A DNA stretch of 64,000 nucleotides from VFKU01 sp964620045 (GTDB taxonomy: Bacteria; Hydrogenedentota; Hydrogenedentia; Hydrogenedentales; GCA-2746185). Where the stretch lies: assembly GCA_964620045.1 (NCBI GenBank), contig CAZUJL010000009.1, positions 62,001 to 126,000 on the forward strand. Direction: 5' to 3'. Positions 42,175-50,686 of the stretch are shown in pieces. A program made the position numbers and the translations under genes. The notes under the pieces were generated by a model that saw only the letters and a program-made list of their open reading frames with translations, ran no database searches and was not told the DNA's origin. How positions within the stretch are numbered: the first letter of the stretch is position 1; every line of letters begins with the position of its first letter.

Positions 42175-43833
42175 TTAGGCTTGTGACTGATCCGCGTAGG
42201 TGCGGTTTTTCAGCAGCATGCGCCGGTGCGTGCCGCGGTTTTCACCAACGGCCGTAACGTACACGGCGCGTTCGTCCTTAATCGGGCATTCGTTCTCGCA
42301 GATACCGCAGCCGATGCACAAATCGGGCACGATGAACGGCTTGTTCAGAACGACGATGTTGCCATAAACGTCCTTCACTTCCATGTCTTTGGTCTGAATG
42401 GCCTTGGGCGACGTCGGGCACACTTCTTCGCAGACCACGCATGGGATTTCCATCGCGTGCGGCAGGCAGCGGCCCTGGTTGAAGAAGGCCGTGCCGAGAC
42501 GAATCGGGCCGGCTTCCTCGTATGACGCCTTGCCGAGTTTTTCCTCGACCGTGATCCGGCGAATGGCGCCCGTCGGGCATACCTCAGAGCACAGCGTGCA
42601 CTTGAGCTGGCAGTGGCCGATGGTGAACTTCAACACCGGCGTCCACAGCGCCTCGATACCGCCCTCCTGCCACGTCGCCGGCTGCAGCACGTTCGTCGGG
42701 CAGGCGTTGATGCACTGGTCGCACTTGATGCACTTCCGGAGGAAGTCGGATTCTTCCACCGAACCGGGCGGGCGGATGAGCGAGCCCTGGAAGTTAAAGT
42801 CCGTGTTGACGCCGTGGTTCTTGATCAGCGGATAGGCCATCACGCCGGCAAGACCGGCGAACACCACGCGGCGGCGGGAAATGTCGGGCGCGGCGACGAC
42901 CTGCTTCGTGTCGAGGCCGAACATCGTGAACGAAAGCGCGTCCTCGGGGCAGTCGTCGATACAGTTCATGCACGAGAAACATTCGGAGAGCCGCACCTGG
43001 CCCATCGGGTCCGAGGCGCCTTCGCAGCGCGTAAGGCACAGATTGCAGTCGGTGCACTTGTGCACATCGCGGTTGATGCGGAACAACGAGAACCGCGAGA
43101 ACACGCCAAGCAACGCGCCGAGCGGACAGAGTGTGCGACAGAAGAAACGTGGGATGACGACGTTCGCGCCGACCAGCGCGACGATCATGAGGCCGATCCA
43201 GAAGGAGCCCTGGAACACGCGCGCGTCGACGCCCGGCTTGAACTTGAGGGCGTCGAAGGCCAGCGTTTCGATCTGCATCGCTTTCGCGCCGTCGGACAGC
43301 TCCACGAGGCCCATGTCCACCGCGGGCGCGACGGTGGTGGCGAAGGTGCGGTACATCAGGCAGATCGGATCGAGCAGACCAATCTGCAGCGAACCGAAAA
43401 AGGCCAAGATCAGAAACACGATCAGGATGGCGTATTTCAGGTAGAAGAAGTTGCGGTAACGGTTGGAATCGATGCGGGACTTGCCGTTGCGGGTGTTGAA
43501 CAGCCAGCCCACGAACTGGTGCAGCGTGCCGTATGGACAGATCCAGTTACAGAACACGCGGCCGAACAGCAGCGTGACGCCAAGGATCACGAGACCCCAG
43601 CCAAGGTACCGGTAGACGTAGCCCGTGCTCAGGATATTCGAGATCATCACGAGCGGGTCGAACTCGAGAATGCGCGAGACGGGGTACCCCTCGAGCCGCT
43701 TCGTGAATGTGAGCCACACGGACACCGTGAACACGGCGAAGAAGAAGAACTGACTCAGCAGGCGCACGTTGGTAATGCGAAGGAACTTCTTTACCTTCGT
43801 GCCGTCTGGATTCGTTTTTACCGCTTCCGACAT
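42175..43833 (-). CDS. NapH/CcoG-like membrane polyferredoxin
   Basis: 552-aa inner-membrane iron-sulfur protein. The N-terminal half has about five membrane helices and two juxtamembrane cysteine motifs (C-N-W-I-C-P-Y-G and C-R-T-L-C-P-L-G) as in NapH/NosR-type quinol-linked proteins. The C-terminal half carries at least six more ferredoxin-like motifs: C-T-D-C-N-L-C, C-F-S-C-M-N-C, C-I-K-C-D-Q-C, C-T-L-C-S-E-V-C-P, C-V-V-C-E-E-V-C-P and C-I-G-C-G-I-C. This is a multi-cluster electron wire between quinone and soluble or exported partners. An R-R-R-V-V-F-A-G segment after the first ferredoxin set starts another helix. Third gene of the operon with DUF362, DUF6599-like and aldo/keto reductase proteins. 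Confidence 0.91.
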   Translation of the reverse strand: MSEAVKTNPDGTKVKKFLRITNVRLLSQFFFFAVFTVSVWLTFTKRLEGYPVSRILEFDPLVMISNILSTGYVYRYLGWGLVILGVTLLFGRVFCNWICPYGTLHQFVGWLFNTRNGKSRIDSNRYRNFFYLKYAILIVFLILAFFGSLQIGLLDPICLMYRTFATTVAPAVDMGLVELSDGAKAMQIETLAFDALKFKPGVDARVFQGSFWIGLMIVALVGANVVIPRFFCRTLCPLGALLGVFSRFSLFRINRDVHKCTDCNLCLTRCEGASDPMGQVRLSECFSCMNCIDDCPEDALSFTMFGLDTKQVVAAPDISRRRVVFAGLAGVMAYPLIKNHGVNTDFNFQGSLIRPPGSVEESDFLRKCIKCDQCINACPTNVLQPATWQEGGIEALWTPVLKFTIGHCQLKCTLCSEVCPTGAIRRITVEEKLGKASYEEAGPIRLGTAFFNQGRCLPHAMEIPCVVCEEVCPTSPKAIQTKDMEVKDVYGNIVVLNKPFIVPDLCIGCGICENECPIKDERAVYVTAVGENRGTHRRMLLKNRTYADQSQA

Positions 43834-43854
43834 TTCGTCAGGCTCCAGTCGCTA

Positions 43855-44991
43855 TTAAACGTGTACTTCCTTGATGCGTCCCGACTGCTTCCAGTCGAGG
43901 TCGAGCAATTTATCGCCGGGCTTCGCCATCTTTGTGAACTTCTCAACCGCCCGGCGCAAGTACTCCGGCTGATCGGCAGGCTTGCGCTCGAGACAGTTCT
44001 CAAAGGCCCACGCGTCGGACGCGGCCATATCGAGGCTCGCGATGACCACGTTGCCCTTGCGCACGTTCGACGGATCGCCGCCCGTCGGGCCGTTTTCCAT
44101 CAGGATGTTCGTGCCGTCTAGGATCGTCAGCGTCGGCTTCATCATCAGCGGGAAATCGCTGATGATGCTGTGAATGTCCTGGTGGAACTGGTTGCGCGTG
44201 CCGCCGAGCAAACCATACCAGTTCTTGATGCCCATCGACGCATGACACAGATTGTGATCTTTCACCGGCGAGATGCCGATGACCTTGTCCACATTCGTGA
44301 ACGGCCGGTGGAAGAAGTACCAGTTTTCGATCAACTGCGCGCCCGGCGTGTTCAGCACCTGGAACGAGTTGCTGTCCGGCAGGTAAGCGCGTCCGCCGCC
44401 GTTCGCGATCGCCTGATCGATCTTGCTCTTGCGGAAGCAGTCGGGCGGCGATTCGATCGGGTTGTCCGCCACGCGCACTTCCGCCGCGCCCGCGTCCATC
44501 ACCATGCGGATCATCTGCTCGACGATCGTCGGATTCGAGGTCGCGCCAAGGTTCGGCGAGCGGTCAAACGCGACGTTCGGCTTAATCAGCACGATGTCGC
44601 CGTGCTTGATGAAATGTTCGATGCCGCCGATCTGATCCACGGCCGCGCGCAGCAGGTTCTGCAGGACTTCCGGCTCGAATTCCTGCGGCTTGCCGGCTTC
44701 GTCAAACTTGCGGTCCGCGCGTGCGATGCCCATGTCAGTAAACACGCCCGACTTGCGGTCGACGCGGAAGTCTTTCAACTGAATCGGCTTGGGCTTCTGC
44801 GCGATGAGGCTGCGCATGCCCGGCTCGCGTGAGTCGCGGCGCGACAGCGGCCAATTTTCGGGCGCCCACGCGGCGTAGCCCGCGGCGCCCGCGATGCCGG
44901 AAGCAACGGCGATCCGCGTGAAGAACTGACGCCGATCGATCGGAGCCTTTACATACTCCGGGTGCTGGACTGGCTTTTCTTTCTTCGCCAT
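43855..44991 (-). CDS. DUF362 protein with Tat-like leader
   Basis: 378 aa. The leader I-D-R-R-Q-F-F-T-R-I-A-V-A-S-G-I-A-G-A-A-G is Tat-like (R-R-x-F-F). The body matches DUF362: I-V-L-I-K-P-N-V-A-F-D-R-S, then V-R-V-A-D-N-P, S-M-G-I-K-N-W-Y-G-L-L-G-G-T-R, and L-T-I-L-D-G-T. DUF362 proteins are often paired with ferredoxins; here the ferredoxin motifs are in the neighbouring membrane protein instead. Lies 21 bases before the polyferredoxin gene. Catalytic role unknown. Confidence 0.9.
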   Translation of the reverse strand: MAKKEKPVQHPEYVKAPIDRRQFFTRIAVASGIAGAAGYAAWAPENWPLSRRDSREPGMRSLIAQKPKPIQLKDFRVDRKSGVFTDMGIARADRKFDEAGKPQEFEPEVLQNLLRAAVDQIGGIEHFIKHGDIVLIKPNVAFDRSPNLGATSNPTIVEQMIRMVMDAGAAEVRVADNPIESPPDCFRKSKIDQAIANGGGRAYLPDSNSFQVLNTPGAQLIENWYFFHRPFTNVDKVIGISPVKDHNLCHASMGIKNWYGLLGGTRNQFHQDIHSIISDFPLMMKPTLTILDGTNILMENGPTGGDPSNVRKGNVVIASLDMAASDAWAFENCLERKPADQPEYLRRAVEKFTKMAKPGDKLLDLDWKQSGRIKEVHV

Positions 44992-45037
44992 CGCTCACCT
45001 TCCTTTGGCGGCGAACCGCCACACGCTCGCCCGCTTG

Positions 45038-46228
45038 CTATTCCTCTTCCGAGGCTTCCGCATTCTCTTCCGCGTTTGCCGCCGGTGCACTTGCAAATAG
45101 CTTCGCGCCGAGCGCATCCAAAGCGCCAGAAGCCTCCGCCGTGTCCGGCGCCTGATCGATGCCGATCACGAAGGCCTCGCGTTGCTCAATTGAAAAATAA
45201 TTCTTCAGGAAATTGTGCTGGAATATAGTGCGTCCGTTCTCGCTGGACACTTTTGTGTAGTCCCATTGATGTTCTTCAAGGATCTGCGACACGAGTTTGG
45301 CGGCCTCTTCAGGGCTCGCGGCTTCGTGCACGAAGTAGGCTTCGTTGCTGTCGGCGCTCTTTTTGCCGAACCAGAAATCGTTCGCAAACGCGTACTGAAA
45401 CACGTCCGTCGGCCGGTACTCGATGCCGCTGAAGTCCACACCCATGTCCGCCAACACCGAGAAGGCCTTGGGCATCGTGGAACCGCCCTCGCCCTGCTGC
45501 CCGGCGGCGAAGTCGGTCATCACTTTTACCGCATGGTCCTGAATCTTCGTGCTCGCGGTGTCGCCGGTAAACTTGAAGTAGTACTTGCCCACGACGCCGA
45601 GCGCGCCGACTTCGGTGAGGTAGAGGTACGCGCCGTCGCGCGGTTCGACTTTGCTGCCCGCGCTGCGCTGCGCGGCGAAAATGCCCAGCGAATTTTTGAA
45701 GTCACCCATGTCGTAAAGCTCGATGTTCACTTCGAGTGTTTCGACCGGGTTCGCGATGCCCAGGAAGTAGAGATACTGGAAACCGAATTCCTTGTACTGC
45801 GTTTCCTGGCCGTTGATCTTTTCGTATAGGTTCGTGTTGTCGAACTTTTCCAGGCGCGAGGTGGCTTCCCAGCCATCGCTCACCACGGAGACGGGATAAA
45901 TGCCGAGATCCGCCGCCGGAGCAGCGCCGCCAGCCGCCGTGGCCCCCTGCGTGCCGGGCTCAACCCAACGCTGGAGCGGCGGCTCCCACAGATGGTCTTC
46001 CACCTGCTGCGCAAGGAGAATGTCCATGGAGATATCGCGATCGCCGGGGTCGTAGTTGTTCTTTTGCAAAAAGAACCACGCGCCCATCGCGAGGGTGAAG
46101 AAAATAAAGAAGACGCTGAACAGGACTTCGCTGCGGCCAATATAATGGCGGAAGACCTTGCGCGGCCGGTCGTTGAAAACCTTGTCCCCCGGCGCGGGTT
46201 TCTTCTTTTTCTTGCCCTTGCCAAACAC
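45038..46228 (-). CDS. DUF6599-like membrane-anchored protein
   Basis: 396 aa from GTG 46228 (GAGGAG about 9 bases upstream); a longer frame to 46405 lacks a ribosome site. The N-terminus is lysine rich (K-G-K-K-K-K-K-P), then one membrane helix at ~34-54 (V-L-F-S-V-F-F-I-F-F-T-L-A), then a large extracytoplasmic domain. L-Y-E-K-I-N-G-Q-E-T-Q-Y and E-L-Y-D-M-G-D matched DUF6599 in my recollection. The C-terminus is acidic and Ala/Glu rich. First gene of the operon with DUF362, polyferredoxin and aldo/keto reductase. Function unknown. Confidence 0.78.
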   Translation of the reverse strand: MFGKGKKKKKPAPGDKVFNDRPRKVFRHYIGRSEVLFSVFFIFFTLAMGAWFFLQKNNYDPGDRDISMDILLAQQVEDHLWEPPLQRWVEPGTQGATAAGGAAPAADLGIYPVSVVSDGWEATSRLEKFDNTNLYEKINGQETQYKEFGFQYLYFLGIANPVETLEVNIELYDMGDFKNSLGIFAAQRSAGSKVEPRDGAYLYLTEVGALGVVGKYYFKFTGDTASTKIQDHAVKVMTDFAAGQQGEGGSTMPKAFSVLADMGVDFSGIEYRPTDVFQYAFANDFWFGKKSADSNEAYFVHEAASPEEAAKLVSQILEEHQWDYTKVSSENGRTIFQHNFLKNYFSIEQREAFVIGIDQAPDTAEASGALDALGAKLFASAPAANAEENAEASEEE

Positions 46229-46473
46229 CAGCGAAAACTCCTCGGAAATGCCCAAACCGCAGCCGCGGCCAAGACAGATCGCCCCTGTTATCAAATATAA
46301 CCCACCCACCGGCAGGCTGTTCCTACCAAATCCGGCGGATTGGCTCTTAAACCAGTATAACGATTCATCCTGTTTCAAGACCACCGATCCGCAAAATCGG
46401 GCCAAATCGAGACTGGCCCTGCCCCCTGCGCCGCCGGTAGACTAAACATCCATACATTTTGGGGTGTTCTCGC

Positions 46474-47421
46474 ATGATTCGCCGAACGACCTGTCTCGCA
46501 CTATTCCTTATGGCGGCGCTGACCCTCGGATCCAGCGCCACTGCCGAAACCGCCGTTAAAGTGGGCTATGCCGATGTCCCCGGCGGCAAGGTGTGGTACC
46601 GGATCGCCGGTTCCGGCCCCGGGACGCCCCTGGTCACGCTGCACGGCGGACCGGGCGGGACCTGCGACTACCTCTTCCCGCTCGACGCGCTGGCCGGCGA
46701 CCGGCCCGTGATCTACTACGACCAGCTCGGCAGCGGGAAGTCGGATCACCCAAAGGATTTGTCGTTGTGGACGACGGCGCGCTTTGTCGACGAGCTCGAC
46801 GCCATGCGCAAAACCCTCGGTCTGGAAAAAATCCATCTGCTCGGACATTCCTGGGGCACGATGCTCGCGGTCGAGTACATCAAGACGAAAAAGCCGCAGG
46901 GCATCGAGAGCCTGATCCTGTCGAGTTCGTGCATCAGCGTGTCGAAGTGGGCCGACGACGCGAAAATCCTCATCGCGCAGATGCCAAAGGATTTGCAGGA
47001 CACGATCCACAAGCACGAAGCCGCCGGCACGACCAACTCGCCGGAGTACGCCGCCGCGACGATGGAGTACTACAAGCGCTACATGTGCCGGCTCGATCCC
47101 TGGCCGCAGTTCTTGATCGACGGCATGCCGAACATGGACGTCTACGGCACGATGTGGGGCCCGAGCGAATTTCGCGTGACAGGAACGTTAATCGACTTCG
47201 AGCGCGCGGACGTCCTCCCCACGCTCAAAATGCCCGTGCTCTATACCTCAGGCCGCTACGACGAGTGTCGCCCGGAAACCTCCGCGTGGTATCAGCAGCA
47301 GACGCCCGGCGCGAAACTCGTCATCATCGAGAACTCGGGCCATCTGACGTCGCTGGATAATCCGGACGCATACATAAAGGCCGTGCGCGATTTCCTCGCC
47401 GCGGTCGAAGCGAAGCACTAA
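46474..47421 (+). CDS. Secreted proline-iminopeptidase-like alpha/beta hydrolase (S33)
   Basis: 315 aa, exported: signal peptide M-I-R-R-T-T-C-L-A-L-F-L-M with cleavage near A-T-A-E. ATG 46474 has GGGGTG 8-9 bases upstream; a TTG at 46459 is the alternative. Hydrolase motifs: L-H-G-G-P-G-G (oxyanion, typical of prolyl aminopeptidases), G-H-S-W-G-T-M-L (nucleophile), G-R-Y-D-E-C-R-P-E (Asp) and N-S-G-H-L-T-S (His). This S33 set includes proline iminopeptidases and L-amino-acid amidases. It ends 6 bases before the convergent O-methyltransferase. Confidence 0.9.
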   Translation: MIRRTTCLALFLMAALTLGSSATAETAVKVGYADVPGGKVWYRIAGSGPGTPLVTLHGGPGGTCDYLFPLDALAGDRPVIYYDQLGSGKSDHPKDLSLWTTARFVDELDAMRKTLGLEKIHLLGHSWGTMLAVEYIKTKKPQGIESLILSSSCISVSKWADDAKILIAQMPKDLQDTIHKHEAAGTTNSPEYAAATMEYYKRYMCRLDPWPQFLIDGMPNMDVYGTMWGPSEFRVTGTLIDFERADVLPTLKMPVLYTSGRYDECRPETSAWYQQQTPGAKLVIIENSGHLTSLDNPDAYIKAVRDFLAAVEAKH

Positions 47422-47427
47422 CGCGCG

Positions 47428-48060
47428 CTACTTCTTTCGCGCGAGCGTGATACCGTCGCGCACGGTGAGCATCACGAGGTCAACGCGCTGGTCGTAGCGC
47501 GTGTGCAGGTTGAACGCGACCATCGCGTGATCGAGCGGCTCTTTCGGCGCAATCACCTTGCCGGACCACAGTACGTTGTCGGCGAGAATCAGTCCGCCGG
47601 GGCGCACCTTCGGCATCACGGCGTCCCAGTATTTGATGTAGCTCGGCTTATCGGCGTCGATGAATACGAGGTCAAACGGCCCCGGTAACGCGGCAATCGT
47701 CTCCAGCGCTGGCGCGAGCCGCAGATCGATCTTCTTGCCGTGCGGACTCCGCGCCCAGAACTCGCGCGCGATGCCGGTCGCTTCGGGATCGATGTCACAC
47801 GTCGTCACGCGGCCGTCGTCGGGCAACCCCATCGCCATCGACAGCGCGCTATACCCGGTGAAGGTGCCGATCTCCAGCACATTCTTCGCGCCGGTCGACT
47901 GCACCAGGAAACGCAACAGCAATCCTTCAACATGGCCCGACATCATCTGCGGGGTCTTCGTGCGCTCGTGCGTGGCTACCTTGAGCTCCGCAAACAGCGC
48001 ATCCTCACGCGAAGAATGCGTGAAGGCGTACTCGTCAATTTCCGGTGGAATGGGAATCAT
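47428..48060 (-). CDS. SAM-dependent O-methyltransferase
   Basis: Caffeoyl-CoA-type class I methyltransferase, 210 aa. V-L-E-I-G-T-F-T-G-Y-S-A-L-S-M-A is SAM motif I; T-C-D-I-D-P-E binds the ribose; L-V-F-I-D-A-D-K-P-S-Y and I-L-A-D-N-V-L-W-S-G-K hold the metal-binding D/N residues of this family. Substrate is probably a catechol or similar hydroxyl. It follows the DAACS symporter on the minus strand with a 12-base gap. Confidence 0.93.
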   Translation of the reverse strand: MIPIPPEIDEYAFTHSSREDALFAELKVATHERTKTPQMMSGHVEGLLLRFLVQSTGAKNVLEIGTFTGYSALSMAMGLPDDGRVTTCDIDPEATGIAREFWARSPHGKKIDLRLAPALETIAALPGPFDLVFIDADKPSYIKYWDAVMPKVRPGGLILADNVLWSGKVIAPKEPLDHAMVAFNLHTRYDQRVDLVMLTVRDGITLARKK

Positions 48061-48072
48061 GCGCGCGACATC

Positions 48073-49347
48073 CTAATCTTCGGATGGAATTTCGTCCGGC
48101 GATTCGCCGGCGCCGACCACGGCCGCAATCACAAGATCGCCGCTGACGTTCACCACCGTGCGGCACATGTCGAGGAAGCGGTCGACACCGAGCACGAGGC
48201 CGATGCCCTCCGCCGGCACGCCCACCGACTGCATCAGGATCACGATCAGCGGCAGGCTGCCGCCCGGCACACCGGCCGTGCCGATGCCGGCCACGATGGA
48301 CATCAGCACCACCTGCACCTGCTGGCCGACGGACAATTCCACGCCGTACACCTGCGCGAGGAACAATACCGTCACGCCTTCGAACAGTGCCGTGCCGTTC
48401 TGGTTCGCCGTCGCGCCGACGGTGAGCACGAAGCGCGAGATGCGCGACGGTATCCCGAGTTTCGTCTCCGCGGTCTCGAGTGACTTCGGCAGTGTCGCGT
48501 TGCTGGACGAGGTCGAGAACGCGTACAGGTACACCTCGCGGCAATCGGCGAAAAATTTCCACGGCGAGCGGTGTGCGAACACGCGCAGCATGAACGGGTA
48601 CACGACGAACTGCTGGATCAGCAGCGCGAGCACCACGACAATGACATAACCAAACAGCGTCGTGAACACGCCGAACCCGTTTCGGAATGCGGCATTCAGC
48701 GCCAGCGAGAACACACCGGCGGGCGCGAGCACCATCGCGTAGCCGATGACCTTGATGCAGATCGCAAAAATCTGTTCGAGCAGCGGCACCAAGGTCTGCG
48801 CAACCTTGTCGCGGACGCCGGGCGCGCTCATTGCCGCGCCAATGATGAGGCACGCGACCATGAGCGCGATGATTTCACCGTCCAGCGCGCGCACCGCCGA
48901 ATCGAGCGGGTTGCGCGGGAGCAATTCGAGCAAGGTCTGACTCAGCGGTTTCGCCTTCGCCGCCGCCGCGCGCACAGCCTCGGATTCCGCCGCCTCCGGA
49001 TGCACGAGGTTCGCACCCACACCCGGCTTGATCACGCTGACCAGCGTGACGCCGATGATCACGGCGCAGGTGCTCGCAAGCACGGTCGCGCCGAGGGTCT
49101 TGACGAACACGCGCCCCATGCCGCGCTCGCGGCCGAGCTCATACGTGCCGAGCAGCAGCGCGGACACCACGAGCGGCACGACGATCATGAAGATAAGCCG
49201 GAGGAAGACCTGGCCGATGATGGCGACCCACTCAGTGATCAGCGGCGAGAGCCAAGCGTAACCGTCGGCGTCTTTGTACGGGTGCAACACCCCGCCCAAC
49301 ACCATCCCCACGATGAGGGCGCCGAATAACCAGCCTGCTTTGCGCAT
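48073..49347 (-). CDS. Dicarboxylate/amino acid:cation symporter (DAACS)
   Basis: Sodium or proton-coupled uptake of C4-dicarboxylates or glutamate/aspartate, 424 aa. ATG 49347 chosen over the TTG at 49359. Eight helices plus hairpin loops. The serine-rich HP1 tip is S-S-S-N-A-T-L-P-K-S-L-E, followed by T-V-G-A-T-A-N-Q-N-G-T-A-L-F-E-G (the N-x-x-G-T family signature), and the HP2 region G-I-G-T-A-G-V-P-G-G-S. Last residues D-R-F-L-D-M-C-R-T-V-V-N-V-S-G-D contain the conserved substrate-binding Asp/Arg/Asn. Full length. Confidence 0.95.
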   Translation of the reverse strand: MRKAGWLFGALIVGMVLGGVLHPYKDADGYAWLSPLITEWVAIIGQVFLRLIFMIVVPLVVSALLLGTYELGRERGMGRVFVKTLGATVLASTCAVIIGVTLVSVIKPGVGANLVHPEAAESEAVRAAAAKAKPLSQTLLELLPRNPLDSAVRALDGEIIALMVACLIIGAAMSAPGVRDKVAQTLVPLLEQIFAICIKVIGYAMVLAPAGVFSLALNAAFRNGFGVFTTLFGYVIVVVLALLIQQFVVYPFMLRVFAHRSPWKFFADCREVYLYAFSTSSSNATLPKSLETAETKLGIPSRISRFVLTVGATANQNGTALFEGVTVLFLAQVYGVELSVGQQVQVVLMSIVAGIGTAGVPGGSLPLIVILMQSVGVPAEGIGLVLGVDRFLDMCRTVVNVSGDLVIAAVVGAGESPDEIPSED

Positions 49348-49522
49348 CAGTAACCCCAAGACCCGAACCGCATTATGACAAGATCAACAGAAGGCAACAA
49401 AGGAAACAAAGAAGAGAACTGCTAAACGAATCCAAAAACCGAGCGGCCAGTATCCGAGCGACCACTACTATTTCTTTCTTGTGACCCTGTCCTTAACGCT
49501 TCGTTTCCTTCTGTGAAATTCC

Positions 49523-50041
49523 CTACCCTTCTACAGGATTCGCCGGCGTCGGCAACAGGAGTTGGTAAAACACGAGGTCGAGCCAGCGGCCGAATTTGTA
49601 TCCCGCCTCGCGGACTTCGGCGCACTTCGTGAATCCGAACTTCTCGTGCAGCGCGATGCTGCCGGTGTTGGCGGAGTCGATGCCGCCGATCATCACGTGG
49701 TACTGCTGCTCTTTAGCCGCTTCGATGATCGCGCCGAGCAACACGCGGCCAAGTCCTTTCCCCCGCTGCGACTGCTCGACGTAGATCGAGTGCTCGACGG
49801 AATATTTATAGGCGGGCCAGTTGCGGAAGGGGCCATACGTCGCGAAGCCGAGCAGCGCGCCCGCGTCGTCAATCGCGCCGACGACGGGGTAGTTCCCCTT
49901 CTCTTTCGCGTCCCACCACGCCTGCATCATTTCCGGCGTGCGGGGTTTGTAATCGTAGATCGCGGTGGAGTTGACGATGACTTCGTTCAGAATCGCGAGC
50001 ATCGGGCTCGCGAGGGAGCGATCGCAGCGAACGACCTTCAC
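49523..50041 (-). CDS. GNAT N-acetyltransferase (phosphinothricin-acetyltransferase-like)
   Basis: 172 aa, starting at GTG 50041, which overlaps the upstream TGA (GTGA). The fold matches PAT/Bar-type enzymes: I-V-N-S-T-A-I-Y-D-Y-K-P-R-T, then S-I-Y-V-E-Q-S-Q-R-G-K-G-L-G-R-V-L-L (acetyl-CoA pyrophosphate loop R-G-x-G-x-G-like) and N-T-G-S-I-A-L-H-E-K-F-G-F. Y-K-F-G-R-W-L-D-L-V-F-Y-Q closes it. It may acetylate amino acids or their analogues. Co-transcribed with the DUF6526 gene. Confidence 0.9.
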   Translation of the reverse strand: MKVVRCDRSLASPMLAILNEVIVNSTAIYDYKPRTPEMMQAWWDAKEKGNYPVVGAIDDAGALLGFATYGPFRNWPAYKYSVEHSIYVEQSQRGKGLGRVLLGAIIEAAKEQQYHVMIGGIDSANTGSIALHEKFGFTKCAEVREAGYKFGRWLDLVFYQLLLPTPANPVEG

Positions 50042-50478
50042 ACCCGGTGCCAATCCGCCTGCCAATCCTTGATGAGCTTTTTGATCTCGCTGCGCTTTTC
50101 GATTTTCTCGGCGAGCACCTTGCGCGAAAGTTCCGGGAGTTCCGCGTCGGACGCGAAACGCAGCGCGATGAGTTGGCCGGTCTGGAATTCGCCGATGCGC
50201 ACGGCGAGATCCGGCGGCAACACGCGCTCGAGGCGCAGGCGCATTTCGAGGCGGATGATGCGGTCTTGCAGCTTCGTCGAATAGCGCCGCGAGAGCACGA
50301 GACCAATCGCGCACGCAATGCCGCCGACGACGATCGCCGCGGACGCCGTGCGCACGCCGCCGATCGACAGCGCGACGATGCCCGTGATGATCGACGCGAG
50401 GTGCAGCACGAGCACCGACGTGATCCACGGATCCTGGCGGACGTGGTTCTCAAATGTTTGCACGGGCTTGTTCGCCAT
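50038..50478 (-). CDS. DUF6526-family membrane protein
   Basis: 146 aa. Two hydrophobic helices near residues 20-40 (S-V-L-V-L-H-L-A-S-I-I-T-G-I-V-A-L) and 47-63 (I-V-V-G-G-I-A-C-A-I-G-L-V), then a cytosolic tail with R-R-Y-S-T-K-L-Q-D-R-I-I-R-L-E-M-R-L-R-L. Q-T-F-E-N-H-V-R-Q-D-P and the R-L-E-M-R-L-R motif are typical of DUF6526. No biochemical function is known to me. Its TGA overlaps the GNAT start. Confidence 0.82.
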   Translation of the reverse strand: MANKPVQTFENHVRQDPWITSVLVLHLASIITGIVALSIGGVRTASAAIVVGGIACAIGLVLSRRYSTKLQDRIIRLEMRLRLERVLPPDLAVRIGEFQTGQLIALRFASDAELPELSRKVLAEKIEKRSEIKKLIKDWQADWHRV

Positions 50479-50686
50479 CGAGTGTAACCTCCGAAATGCC
50501 GGCGTGCGCGGTGCGCAGTGCTCAGCGTAAATAGTTTATCGGAATAAATGCGCGCGCGACCCCCTCGGCCCCGCCGCAATGCGCGCTACCATACGCCCGC
50601 CGTCCGTTGCGGCGCAATTCCGCTGGCGTGCCACTCCCCGGCGGCGTATACTCCGGCGCAATCGGCCCATCCCGGAGGAAATCCCC

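Noticed and set aside
42613..44121. Long plus-strand open frame over the polyferredoxin and DUF362 genes
   Set aside because: Composition is typical of antisense shadow (R/H/E rich) and the minus strand carries clear ferredoxin and DUF362 motifs.
46354..46378. TTGAAA with TATACT on the minus strand before the redox operon
   Set aside because: 13-base spacer; a promoter is expected here but this pair does not qualify.
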